Below the pieces are notes generated by a model. It worked only from the letters and a program-made list of their open reading frames with translations, did not search any database and had not been told where the DNA came from. Below, piece after piece: positions 14,663 through 22,397 of a stretch of DNA of 35,863 nucleotides. This DNA comes from an uncultured Clostridia bacterium (GTDB lineage Bacteria > Bacillota > Clostridia > UBA1381): contig CANQYQ010000007.1 in the NCBI GenBank assembly GCA_947628155.1, positions 1 through 35,863 on the forward strand. The letters run 5' to 3'. The position numbers and the translations under genes are program-made. Each line of letters begins with the position of its first letter. Position 1 is the first letter of the stretch.

Positions 14663-15387
14663 AGGAGGATGTTTCCTCGGCAAATGCCGCGCTTATTGAG
14701 CGTATGAGTCACGGCGACAAGCAGGCGAAAAATGAGCTTATAGAGCGCAATATGGGCCTGGTATACAGCGCGGCAAAGCGGTTTTCGGCGCGCGGATATG
14801 ATTTGGAGGATATAGTTCAGATAGGCGCGATAGGACTTATAAAGGCGGCGGAGAAGTTCGACGTATCCTTTGGCGTGCGGTTTTCCACATACGCCGTGCC
14901 GATGATAGTAGGTGAAATAAAGCGGTTCATACGCGATGACGGCGCGGTAAAAATAAGCCGCACTCTTAAGGAGGCGGCTCTGAAAGGTTGGCGGACCGAG
15001 GAAATACTGCGGCGTCGGTTCAACCGTGAACCGACAATAAATGAGATAGCGGCGGAATGCGGAATCGCGCCGGAAACGCTCGTCGAGGCCTTCGATGCCG
15101 CGTCGCCGCCCGATTCATTGTACGCGGAATCGTACGGTGGCGGAACGAAGCCGGTCGCGCTGATCGATACGATATCCGGAGGCGATATGGAGGAAAGCGT
15201 AATAAACCGTGTGATGGTGGATGAAATTATGGAAAGCTTGTCGGACCGCGAAAAGCAGGTGATGATAATGCGGTATTTCCGTGGGAAAACACAAGCCGAG
15301 GTCGCAAAGGACTTTGGCGTGTCGCAGGTCCAGATCTCAAGGATCGAGAAAAAGGCGATGGATAAGCTGCGCTCGCTAATCCCTTGA
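14659..15387 (+). CDS. sigF: RNA polymerase sporulation sigma factor SigF
   Basis: 242 residues, usual for the family. The start is GTG at 14659, overlapping the spoIIAB stop, with GGAGGG upstream. Region 2 contains YDLEDIVQIGAIGLIKAAEKFD and FSTYAVPMIVGEIKRFIRDD. Region 4 ends in KTQAEVAKDFGVSQVQISRIEKKAM, the form typical of sigma F/G. SigF is the first forespore-specific sigma factor. Position after spoIIAA-spoIIAB separates it from SigG. Its last 12 bases overlap the end of lgt on the other strand. Confidence 0.96.
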   Translation: MKEDVSSANAALIERMSHGDKQAKNELIERNMGLVYSAAKRFSARGYDLEDIVQIGAIGLIKAAEKFDVSFGVRFSTYAVPMIVGEIKRFIRDDGAVKISRTLKEAALKGWRTEEILRRRFNREPTINEIAAECGIAPETLVEAFDAASPPDSLYAESYGGGTKPVALIDTISGGDMEESVINRVMVDEIMESLSDREKQVMIMRYFRGKTQAEVAKDFGVSQVQISRIEKKAMDKLRSLIP

Positions 15388-16176
15388 GCAAGCGAGGGAT
15401 CTGTGCCGCGTGACATGTATAAACAGAGCGATCGAAAATGCCATTGCGGCAAGAGCGACAGCTTGGGAAATCCCTAAAACTCCGGGCACGAGGTACAATA
15501 TATACATCGGGTCGCGCATGCCCTCGAGAAAGAAACGGCCGAATGAGTACCAGAATACGTAAAAGCAGAATAGCTGCCCGTCGGACGTCTTTTTATTTCG
15601 TACCGCAAGCAGTATGATCAGTCCGATAATATTCCACAGCGATTCGTATAAGAATAACGGATGTACCGGTCCGAGACCGTTTATTTCCATACCCCAGGGC
15701 AGATTCGTCGGGCCGCCGTAAACCTCGGCGTTTACAAAATTGCCGAAGCGGCCCGCGGCCTGCCCGATAAACAGCGCGGGTACGCAAACGTCAAACGTGT
15801 TTAAAACGGGGATTTTCATGAGTCTGCAGTAAACAAACGCGGTAACAGTCCCGGCGATTATGCCGCCGTAAATCGCGAGGCCGCCGTTCCATATTTTAAA
15901 TACGTCCCATATGCTTGAAAATTCGCCGAGGGCAAATAAAACATAGTAAAGCCTTGCACCGATTATGCCGAAAAAGAGGGAATAAAGCGCGATATCCCAT
16001 AGATTCTCCCGCTTTAGTCCGCGCCTTTCGCAGTCGCGGAATATGAAAAGAAAGCCTAGCGCAAATCCCGTCAATATAATTAAAGCGTACCAATATATAG
16101 GCTTGGAGCCGATATGGAATGCCTCGGGATCGATCTTCATAGTTATTCCCAGTCCGGGAAAGGATATTACATTCAT
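15376..16176 (-). CDS. lgt: Prolipoprotein diacylglyceryl transferase
   Basis: 266-residue membrane protein with about seven helices. The Lgt signature is GRFGNFVNAEVYGGPTNLPW (142-161), and HPLFLYES follows at 172-179. Lgt transfers diacylglycerol from phosphatidylglycerol to the lipobox cysteine of lipoprotein precursors, the first step of lipoprotein maturation. The start at 16176 follows AAGGGGACATAATA. The gene is convergent with sigF and the two coding ends overlap by 12 bp, with no room for a terminator between them. It appears to be a single-gene unit. Confidence 0.95.
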   Translation of the reverse strand: MNVISFPGLGITMKIDPEAFHIGSKPIYWYALIILTGFALGFLFIFRDCERRGLKRENLWDIALYSLFFGIIGARLYYVLFALGEFSSIWDVFKIWNGGLAIYGGIIAGTVTAFVYCRLMKIPVLNTFDVCVPALFIGQAAGRFGNFVNAEVYGGPTNLPWGMEINGLGPVHPLFLYESLWNIIGLIILLAVRNKKTSDGQLFCFYVFWYSFGRFFLEGMRDPMYILYLVPGVLGISQAVALAAMAFSIALFIHVTRHRSLACSRD

Positions 16177-16270
16177 TATTATGTCCCCTTTTTTGTACCG
16201 TTTTTACAAATTAACCAAAATATTTCTAAAATTTCAGTCATTTTTTTGTAATTAAAATTTAAGATTGCTA

Positions 16271-16306
16271 TTCCAATTGTGTAATGTTTGTGTTACAATA
16301 GTAACA
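16271..16306 (+). promoter_or_regulatory. Extended -10 promoter overlapped by a palindrome
   Basis: TTCCAA (16271-16276), a 17-nt spacer and TACAAT (16294-16299) preceded by TGT make an extended -10 promoter with a weak -35. TGTTAC-AATA-GTAACA (16291-16306) is a perfect inverted repeat laid over the -10 box, the usual place for a repressor operator. The regulator is not known. Confidence 0.45.
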
Positions 16307-16327
16307 TAAACTATATATTGTGTTTTT

Positions 16328-16398
16328 GCATCGGATTTTTACTAAATGTATGAATCTGAGCGATGCCATCCTCTTTTGTATTATAACCTATCGGAGGA
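16328..16398 (+). promoter_or_regulatory. Structured leader with sequestered ribosome binding site
   Basis: GCATCG (16328-16333) pairs with CGATGC (16361-16366), with an inner GATT/AATC stem. Directly after, TCCTC (16369-16373) can pair with GAGGA (16394-16398), which is the Shine-Dalgarno motif of the small ORF at 16402. This resembles a regulatory leader, though no known riboswitch class was recognised. Confidence 0.4.
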
Positions 16399-16401
16399 CG
16401 A

Positions 16402-16488
16402 ATGGCAATAAAAAAACGCAAAAATATTTTTTATAAACAAAATCCTAAAAAAATTGCCGCAAACCTATTGCCTTTTTGGGAGAAATAG
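16402..16488 (+). CDS. Possible 28-residue basic leader peptide
   Basis: ATG at 16402 is preceded by GGAGG at 4 nt and opens 28 codons to TAG at 16486. The peptide is rich in Lys (start MAIKKRKNIFYKQN) and ends with PFWEK. Against it: codons are AT-rich like the surrounding intergenic DNA, and its end overlaps the likely mraZ -35 box at 16468. It could be a leader peptide or chance. No homology can be judged from sequence alone. Confidence 0.3.
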   Translation: MAIKKRKNIFYKQNPKKIAANLLPFWEK

Positions 16489-16496
16489 TGTAAAAT
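16468..16496 (+). promoter_or_regulatory. Probable sigma-A promoter of the mra operon
   Basis: TTGCCT (16468-16473), a 17-nt spacer and TAAAAT (16491-16496) place the transcription start near 16503, about 80 nt before mraZ. The MraZ boxes at 16507-16531 lie just after the start point. Confidence 0.55.
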
Positions 16497-16506
16497 GGTT
16501 ACACAA

Positions 16507-16531
16507 GGGAGTAAAATGGAGTGATTTGGAG
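16507..16531 (+). promoter_or_regulatory. MraZ operator repeats
   Basis: GGGAG (16507-16511), TGGAG (16517-16521) and TGGAG (16527-16531) repeat with an exact 10-bp period, separated by 5-nt spacers. A further TGGGA is at 16477. MraZ in several bacteria binds such TGGGN/TGGWG repeats upstream of its own gene and represses the division cluster. Placement right after the promoter fits autorepression. Confidence 0.7.
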
Positions 16532-16582
16532 TAAAATAACTTCAGTATCCCATAAATTTTCACAGAAGGGCAGGTGTAACGT

Positions 16583-17026
16583 ATGGTCAATTTCGTAGAT
16601 GAATACGAGCGTCAGATAGATGATCACGGTCGTATTATTTTACCGCCGAAAATTCGTGAGGCGGTTTTTGACATAGCGTACGTTACCCAAGCCCCGGCGG
16701 AAAAATGCCTGCATTTATACACGAAGGAAGAGTGGGGGAGGATGAGTGAGAAAATCAACGGACTTCCCACCACGACAGACCGCAACGCGGCGGCGTTCGT
16801 GCGAATGTTTTTCGGAAAGGCTACGGCGGCCGCGGTCGATAAGCAGGGCAGAATAACGCTTGCCAAGCGTCTTATCGAGTATGCGGGACTGAAAAAGGAC
16901 GTGGTACTCGTGGGAGCGAATACGAGGCTTGAGATATGGGACAGCGAGGAATGGCGGACATATCAGAGCGGACTTTCCGATGATATTATGATAGAAGGCA
17001 TTATGGCGTATAACCTTAACATATAG
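16583..17026 (+). CDS. mraZ: Transcriptional regulator MraZ
   Basis: 147 residues with two AbrB/SpoVT-like beta halves, each with the DxxGRI motif: DDHGRIILPPKIRE (13-26) and DKQGRITLAKRLIEYAG (86-102). MraZ forms ring-shaped oligomers and represses the division and cell-wall operon that it heads. The ATG at 16583 follows CAGGTG. Operator repeats lie 52-76 nt upstream. The gene is the usual first gene of the cluster, 17 nt before rsmH. Confidence 0.96.
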   Translation: MVNFVDEYERQIDDHGRIILPPKIREAVFDIAYVTQAPAEKCLHLYTKEEWGRMSEKINGLPTTTDRNAAAFVRMFFGKATAAAVDKQGRITLAKRLIEYAGLKKDVVLVGANTRLEIWDSEEWRTYQSGLSDDIMIEGIMAYNLNI

Positions 17027-17043
17027 ATAAGCGGAGGAGCGGT

Positions 17044-17973
17044 ATGGAATTTAAGCACATATCGGTTTTGCTCAAGGAAAGCGTGGACGCGCTTAATGTC
17101 GGCGGCGGCCTGTACGCGGACGGCACAATGGGCGGCGGCGGGCATTCGTACGAGATATTGTCGCGGAGCCCGGAGGCGAAGCTTATCGGCATAGACCGCG
17201 ACGCGGACGCGATTGCGGCGGCCGTGGAACGGCTGGCGGAATTTGACGGACGATTCGAGACGGTGCACGATAATTTTTGCAATATCGCAAAGATCCTCGC
17301 GGAGCGCGGCATAGGAGAAATCGACGGCGCGGTGCTGGATTTGGGGGTAAGCTCATATCAGCTCGACAATGCCGGGCGCGGGTTTTCGTATATGCATGAC
17401 GCTCCGCTCGATATGCGTATGAATAGAAGAGACGCGCTTACCGCGGCGCGGGTGGTAAACACATATTCCGTTTCGGAGCTCACGCGTATATTTTATGAAT
17501 ACGGTGAGGAGCAGTGGTCGAAGCGTATTGCGGAGTTCATTGTAAGGGCGCGCGGTGAAAAGCCGATAGAAACGACATTGGAGCTTGCGGAGCTCATAAA
17601 GGACGCCATACCCGCGAAGGCGCGCCGCGAAGGAGGCCATCCCGCGAAGCGGGTGTTCCAAGCGATAAGGATTGAGGTAAACGGAGAGCTTAAAATACTC
17701 GAAGGCGCGTTAAAGGATTTTGCGGACGTTATAAAACCCGGCGGAAGACTTGCGGTTATAACGTTCCACTCACTGGAGGACAGGATCGTAAAACGGACAT
17801 TTTCGGATCTCGCGTCCGGATGCGTATGCCCCAAAGATTTTCCGGTATGTGTGTGCGGACATAAGCCGGAGGTAAGAATAATAACTAAGAAGCCGGTGCT
17901 GCCGACAGCGCGTGAACAGGCGGTAAATACAAGGTCGAAAAGCGCCAAGCTTCGGGTAATTGAAAAATTGTGA
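17044..17973 (+). CDS. rsmH: 16S rRNA (cytosine(1402)-N(4))-methyltransferase
   Basis: 309 residues, usual length. The methyltransferase start reads HISVLLKESVDALNV then YADGTMGGGGHSYEIL, the S-adenosylmethionine-binding loop, followed by LIGIDRDADAIAAA. Further conserved parts are GAVLDLGVSSYQLD, GFSYMHDAPLDMRM and LAVITFHSLEDRIVKRTF. RsmH (MraW) methylates C1402 of 16S rRNA at the decoding site. The start follows GCGGAGGAG. The stop overlaps a possible GTG start of the next gene. Confidence 0.97.
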   Translation: MEFKHISVLLKESVDALNVGGGLYADGTMGGGGHSYEILSRSPEAKLIGIDRDADAIAAAVERLAEFDGRFETVHDNFCNIAKILAERGIGEIDGAVLDLGVSSYQLDNAGRGFSYMHDAPLDMRMNRRDALTAARVVNTYSVSELTRIFYEYGEEQWSKRIAEFIVRARGEKPIETTLELAELIKDAIPAKARREGGHPAKRVFQAIRIEVNGELKILEGALKDFADVIKPGGRLAVITFHSLEDRIVKRTFSDLASGCVCPKDFPVCVCGHKPEVRIITKKPVLPTAREQAVNTRSKSAKLRVIEKL

Positions 17974-17984
17974 GGGAAATCACT

Positions 17985-18479
17985 GTGGAATACGGAAATC
18001 TTGCGATAGACGAGAGTTATGATTATCGTCACGAAAGAAGAAGGAAAAAACAGGATAATAATAAGAAAAGCAAGAGGAATCAGGAACAAATGCTTAACAG
18101 GAAAAAGAATATCCGAAGGATAATCGCCGTTGTGGCGATGTCTTTATCCGCGGGATTTATGATTTCCGAATTTGTTACGGTTCATGAGACGCGCCAGCAG
18201 CTTGCTGCGCTGAATAAGGAGCTTTCGGAGCAGGAAGCCGTTACGAGTCAGAAGGTATTTGAGCTTGAGCAGAGCATAGACCTGGATGAAATTGAACGGA
18301 TAGCGACTACCCGCTTGGGTATGCAGCGGCCGCAGAGTCACCAGGTGATATACGTAAATGTAAAATCGGAGGATGTTACCGAAACGACGGCGGGAGACGT
18401 TGAGGGCGTGGGTAATTCGCTTGCGGCGTTCTTTAAAAGCGCGGGCAGTCATATTGTGGACTTTTTCAGCATAGAATGA
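17985..18479 (+). CDS. ftsL: FtsL-like cell division protein
   Basis: 164 residues from GTG at 17985, preceded by GAGGG at 8 nt; GTG at 17970 would add five residues but has a weaker site. A long, highly basic cytoplasmic tail (15-45), one membrane helix (46-61), a coiled-coil stretch (65-97) and the typical IERIATTRLGMQRP (103-115) follow. FtsL works with DivIC and DivIB and activates the septal synthase FtsW-PBP. Sequence is poorly conserved in this family, so the call rests on topology, the LGM motif and the place between rsmH and the PBP gene. Confidence 0.87.
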   Translation: MEYGNLAIDESYDYRHERRRKKQDNNKKSKRNQEQMLNRKKNIRRIIAVVAMSLSAGFMISEFVTVHETRQQLAALNKELSEQEAVTSQKVFELEQSIDLDEIERIATTRLGMQRPQSHQVIYVNVKSEDVTETTAGDVEGVGNSLAAFFKSAGSHIVDFFSIE

Positions 18480-18535
18480 CAAGTGAAGCCGATAAAGGAA
18501 ATCGTATAACCTAATATAAAAGGAATGGTAATGTA

Positions 18536-20857
18536 ATGGCAATACCGGCGTTGAATGATGTAAAAAAGCGTTCGAGGGCGATTGTAGTAATTGCGCTTAT
18601 ATGTTTTGCGGCGCTTATAATGAGGCTGTGCTATTGGCAGATCATCCGAGGCGAGGAGCTTAGCGCGATCGCAAAAAATCAGCAGCAAAACGCATCGACG
18701 GTAATGACGACGCGGGGCAAGATTTACGATCGTAACGGAAAGGTCATGGCCGAAAGCGCGTCGGCGTATAATCTTGTGTGCAATCCGCAGGATATAGAAA
18801 GCCCGGAAGCCGCGGGAACGGCTGCGGACAGGATTGCGCTCGTGCTTAATATGGACAGAGACAAGGTATACCGGCAGCTGACCTCGGATTCGCGGTATCA
18901 GTCTATAAAGAAACAGCTTACTACCGAAGAAACAAACCAGATCCGTACTCTGATGGATCCGGAGAATGACGAAGCGCTGGCGAAAGCGTTTTCGGGGATT
19001 TATCTCGAGGACGGGACCAAAAGATATTATCCGTATAACGTTGCCGCCACGGTACTCGGCATTGTAAATAATGACAACGAGGGTACGAGCGGCGTAGAGC
19101 GTACGTTTAATGACGCGCTGCTGGGGAAACCCGGATTTATAACATCCACCCGCTCCGCGACGGGCGGCACGCTCGCCGAGCAGCAGGAGGAATATCTGAC
19201 CGCGGCGCAAAACGGCGCGGACGTAGTGCTTACGATAGATGAAACGATACAGCATTTTCTTGAATCGCAGCTCGAGACGGCCGTTAAGGACTGCGAGCTG
19301 AAGGAAGGCGCGGCGGGCGTCGTCATGAATCCGAAAACGGGTGAAATATTGGCGATGGCGACAAAGCCGGATTTTGATTCGAACGATCCGTACAATGTTG
19401 ACGCGTTTTATGAGTATCTTAAAGAATATGACAGCGATCTGCTTGACGAGGACGATAAGGATGAGGAAGAATCGGAAGAGAGCCCGGACGCCTCATCGAG
19501 TCCGAAGCCGACCGCCGAGCCGAAGACAGGGGATCCGAGCAAGCTGACAGATGAGCAGATCTCCGTGCTTAGGTCTAAAATGTGGCGAAATAAAGCCATA
19601 TCCGATTCGTATGAGCCGGGTTCGACATTTAAGATAATAACCGCCGCGGCGGCCTTGGAGGAACATATAGTAGACGAAAATTCACAGTTCTACTGCCCCG
19701 GCTTTAAAATTGTCGCGGACAGGAATATTTCCTGCGCGAGCAAAAGCGGCCACGGCCCGCAGAATTTCCGCCAGGGCGTGCAAAACTCATGCAACCCGGT
19801 GTTTATGGAGCTTGGCATGAAGCTTGGCTCGGATAAATTCAAGGAATACTTTAACGCGTTTGGTTTAGGCGAGCCGACGGGCGTGGAGCTCGGCGGAGAA
19901 TCGACAAGCATATCTTATTCGGGCGACATGAGCGAGGTAGACCTTGCGACGAGCGCGTTCGGTCAAGGTATTCAGGTCACGCCGATTCAGCTTATTACCG
20001 CGATTTCCGCGGCGATTAACGGCGGCGTGAGAATGAAGCCGCATATTGTGCGGGAGATAAGAAGCGACGAGGGTGTTATAAAGAACTATGAGCCGGAGGT
20101 TGTAAACCGTGTAATATCGGAAGAGACCTCGGCGAAAATGCGCGATATTCTCGAGTCGGTAGTATCGGACCCGGAGGCGACGGGACGAAACGCATATGTA
20201 AAGGGTTACCGCATAGGCGGCAAAACGGGAACGTCCGAGAAGGGCAACAGAGATGAACATAAGCGTATTGCGTCGTTTGTGGGATTTGCCCCGGCGAATG
20301 ACCCGGAGGTCGTATGCCTTATAATGCTCGATGAGCCGCAGGTGGATAATTATTTCGGCGGCACGATTGCCGCGCCGCTGACGGGAGAATTGATTGAACA
20401 GATTTTAGACTATCTTGGCGTGGAGAAGCAATACAGCGATGAGGAAGAGCCGGACGCCGTAACGGAAGTGCCGGACGTGCGCGGCAGCGATGTTGCGGAC
20501 GCCGAAGCGAAGCTTGAAGAGGCGGGATTTAACATTCGTACCGTCGGAGAAGGCGACGAGGTTATCGAGCAGCTTCCTCAGCCGGGGAATATGCTCGGCG
20601 AGGACGCCACGATAATAATTTATACAGAGGACGCCACAGATGAGGATATGCTGGTAACTGTTCCGGATGTTGTAGGCGCGACAGCGTCCGACGCAAAGGA
20701 TATACTTCAGGCGTACAGCCTCAATTTCGAGGTTACCGGCGCGGGGCACGCGTATGCGTACGGGTCATACTCGGTCAAACAGAGCGTCCCGGCGGGCGAG
20801 GAAGTGCAGCGCGGCACGGTTATAGGCGTGGAGTTTAGGCAGGTAGCGTCAGACTAA
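18536..20857 (+). CDS. ftsI: Class B penicillin-binding protein (FtsI/SpoVD type) with two PASTA domains
   Basis: 773 residues: membrane helix (14-33), PBP dimerisation domain (about 55-220), transpeptidase domain with SxxK Ser363-Thr-Phe-Lys366, SCN 418-420 and KTG 563-565, then two PASTA domains (about 643-698 and 706-768). It forms peptide cross-links in septal or spore peptidoglycan outside the membrane, with FtsW as glycan polymerase. Residues 296-345 are an acidic, Ser/Pro-rich insertion just ahead of RNKAISDSYEPGSTFK, where relatives have only a short link. Two PASTA domains recall B. subtilis PbpB, while SpoVD has one; in Clostridia one protein may serve both jobs. Confidence 0.94.
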   Translation: MAIPALNDVKKRSRAIVVIALICFAALIMRLCYWQIIRGEELSAIAKNQQQNASTVMTTRGKIYDRNGKVMAESASAYNLVCNPQDIESPEAAGTAADRIALVLNMDRDKVYRQLTSDSRYQSIKKQLTTEETNQIRTLMDPENDEALAKAFSGIYLEDGTKRYYPYNVAATVLGIVNNDNEGTSGVERTFNDALLGKPGFITSTRSATGGTLAEQQEEYLTAAQNGADVVLTIDETIQHFLESQLETAVKDCELKEGAAGVVMNPKTGEILAMATKPDFDSNDPYNVDAFYEYLKEYDSDLLDEDDKDEEESEESPDASSSPKPTAEPKTGDPSKLTDEQISVLRSKMWRNKAISDSYEPGSTFKIITAAAALEEHIVDENSQFYCPGFKIVADRNISCASKSGHGPQNFRQGVQNSCNPVFMELGMKLGSDKFKEYFNAFGLGEPTGVELGGESTSISYSGDMSEVDLATSAFGQGIQVTPIQLITAISAAINGGVRMKPHIVREIRSDEGVIKNYEPEVVNRVISEETSAKMRDILESVVSDPEATGRNAYVKGYRIGGKTGTSEKGNRDEHKRIASFVGFAPANDPEVVCLIMLDEPQVDNYFGGTIAAPLTGELIEQILDYLGVEKQYSDEEEPDAVTEVPDVRGSDVADAEAKLEEAGFNIRTVGEGDEVIEQLPQPGNMLGEDATIIIYTEDATDEDMLVTVPDVVGATASDAKDILQAYSLNFEVTGAGHAYAYGSYSVKQSVPAGEEVQRGTVIGVEFRQVASD

Positions 20858-20880
20858 AGATTGAAAGGGGAAAAAGTAAA

Positions 20881-22323
20881 ATGTTATGCAGCGAACTGAT
20901 AGGCGAGGATTGGCTCAAGGAGCACGATGATATTGAAATAACCGGAATTGCTTACGATTCGAGAAATGTGGCGGAGGGAAATATTTTCGTCTGCCTAAAG
21001 GGATTTGAAACAGACGGACACAAATTCGCGAAGAAGGCGGAGGAAAACGGCGCGGCGGTAATTATTGCCGAGACACCCGTAAATGTTTCCGTGCCGGTAT
21101 GGTATGTTGATAATTCAAGGCAGACAATAGCATCGCTCGCGGCAACATTTTACGGCGATCCGTCAAAAAAGTTCAAGCTTATCGGCGTAACGGGAACTAA
21201 CGGAAAAACCACGATCACGTACCTTGTAAAAGGCATATTGGAGGCGGCGGGCAAAAGCGTCGGCATAATAGGAACAAATCAGAACATTATAGGTGATAAG
21301 GTGCTTATGACAAAGAGCACGACTCCGACTACGCCGAATGCGCTGGAGCTTCAGCAGCTGTTTGCGGAAATGGTCGAAGGCGGCGCGGAGTATGTTGTTA
21401 TGGAGGTATCGTCGCACGCTCTTGCGCTTGACAGGGTGTACGGATGTCATTTTGACGTGGGTATTTTCACCAACCTGACGCGCGACCATCTTGATTTCCA
21501 CGGCACAATGGAGAATTATCTGCTGGCAAAGGCGATGCTGTTTGATATAAGCGAAAAGGGTGTTGTAAATTATGACGACGCCGGCGGACGCCAAATCGTC
21601 AGCGAGAAGAACTGCGACTTTTTGACCGTGGGATTTGGCGAGGGATGCGATCTTCGCGCGTCAGATATGAAAATAACAGCTCGCGGCGATGAGTTTAACG
21701 TTACGTATAAGGGAGAGACGTATCCGGTAACTATACAGATCCCCGGCAAATTCAGCGTATACAACGCTGTCTGCGCGGCCGGCGCGGCCCTGCAGCTGGG
21801 CTTCGATATGGATACAATACGCCGCGGCCTTTCCGAGGCAAAGGGCGTGCTAGGACGTGTCGAGGTGGTCCCGACAGATACGGATTATACTGTAATTATT
21901 GACTACGCGCATACGCCGGACGGACTTGAAAACATAATAAAATCAGTTAAGGAATTTGCGCGCGGCCGAGTGATAACGCTGTTCGGCTGCGGAGGTGACC
22001 GTGATTCGACGAAACGGTCGATAATGGGTGAAATCGCGGGCAAATATTCCGATTATTCGATTATCACCTCCGATAATCCGCGTACGGAGGATCCGATTTC
22101 GATCGTCGCGATGATCGAGCGCGGAATGAAGGAATCGGGAGGAGAGTATACGGTAATCGTGGACAGACGAAAGGCCATCGCTTACGCGCTTGATTTCGCC
22201 CAAAAGGACGATGTTATAATCCTTGCCGGCAAGGGTCAGGAAACGTATCAGATCATAGGCAAGGAAAAGCATGATTTTGACGAAAGGGTAGTCGTTTGGG
22301 ATTATCTTAACAATAAACGGTAA
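20881..22323 (+). CDS. murE: UDP-MurNAc-L-Ala-D-Glu:meso-diaminopimelate ligase
   Basis: 480 residues. The ATP-binding loop GTNGKTT is at 105-111, and the central part shows MEVSSHALALDRV and FTNLTRDHLDFHGTMENY. The C-terminal domain carries YAHTPDGLE and the specificity motif DNPR (398-401), which marks meso-diaminopimelate rather than lysine ligases. MurE adds the third amino acid to the peptidoglycan stem peptide in the cytoplasm. The start follows AAAGGGG, 23 nt after the PBP gene. Confidence 0.97.
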   Translation: MLCSELIGEDWLKEHDDIEITGIAYDSRNVAEGNIFVCLKGFETDGHKFAKKAEENGAAVIIAETPVNVSVPVWYVDNSRQTIASLAATFYGDPSKKFKLIGVTGTNGKTTITYLVKGILEAAGKSVGIIGTNQNIIGDKVLMTKSTTPTTPNALELQQLFAEMVEGGAEYVVMEVSSHALALDRVYGCHFDVGIFTNLTRDHLDFHGTMENYLLAKAMLFDISEKGVVNYDDAGGRQIVSEKNCDFLTVGFGEGCDLRASDMKITARGDEFNVTYKGETYPVTIQIPGKFSVYNAVCAAGAALQLGFDMDTIRRGLSEAKGVLGRVEVVPTDTDYTVIIDYAHTPDGLENIIKSVKEFARGRVITLFGCGGDRDSTKRSIMGEIAGKYSDYSIITSDNPRTEDPISIVAMIERGMKESGGEYTVIVDRRKAIAYALDFAQKDDVIILAGKGQETYQIIGKEKHDFDERVVVWDYLNNKR

Positions 22324-22342
22324 TTGAGAAGGGATTTGATCT

Positions 22343-22372
22343 AAGGGCGGTTTCCGGCAGGAATGCGCCCTT
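22343..22372 (+). other. Hairpin between murE and murF
   Basis: AAGGGCG (22343-22349) and CGCCCTT (22366-22372) form a perfect 7-bp stem followed by a mildly T-rich GTTATCTT. It may lower read-through within the operon or shape mRNA stability. Confidence 0.4.
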
Positions 22373-22397
22373 GTTATCTTAAAAAGGAGAATTTTCA

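Noticed and set aside
15363-15398. Shared terminator at the sigF-lgt junction
   Set aside because: CTCGCT/AGCGAG arms exist, but the stem is short, the loop is long, and neither strand has a T run.
18449-19255. Minus-strand open frame of 268 codons opposite the PBP gene
   Set aside because: It covers parts of two well-supported plus-strand genes and has an Arg/Tyr-rich composition typical of shadow frames.
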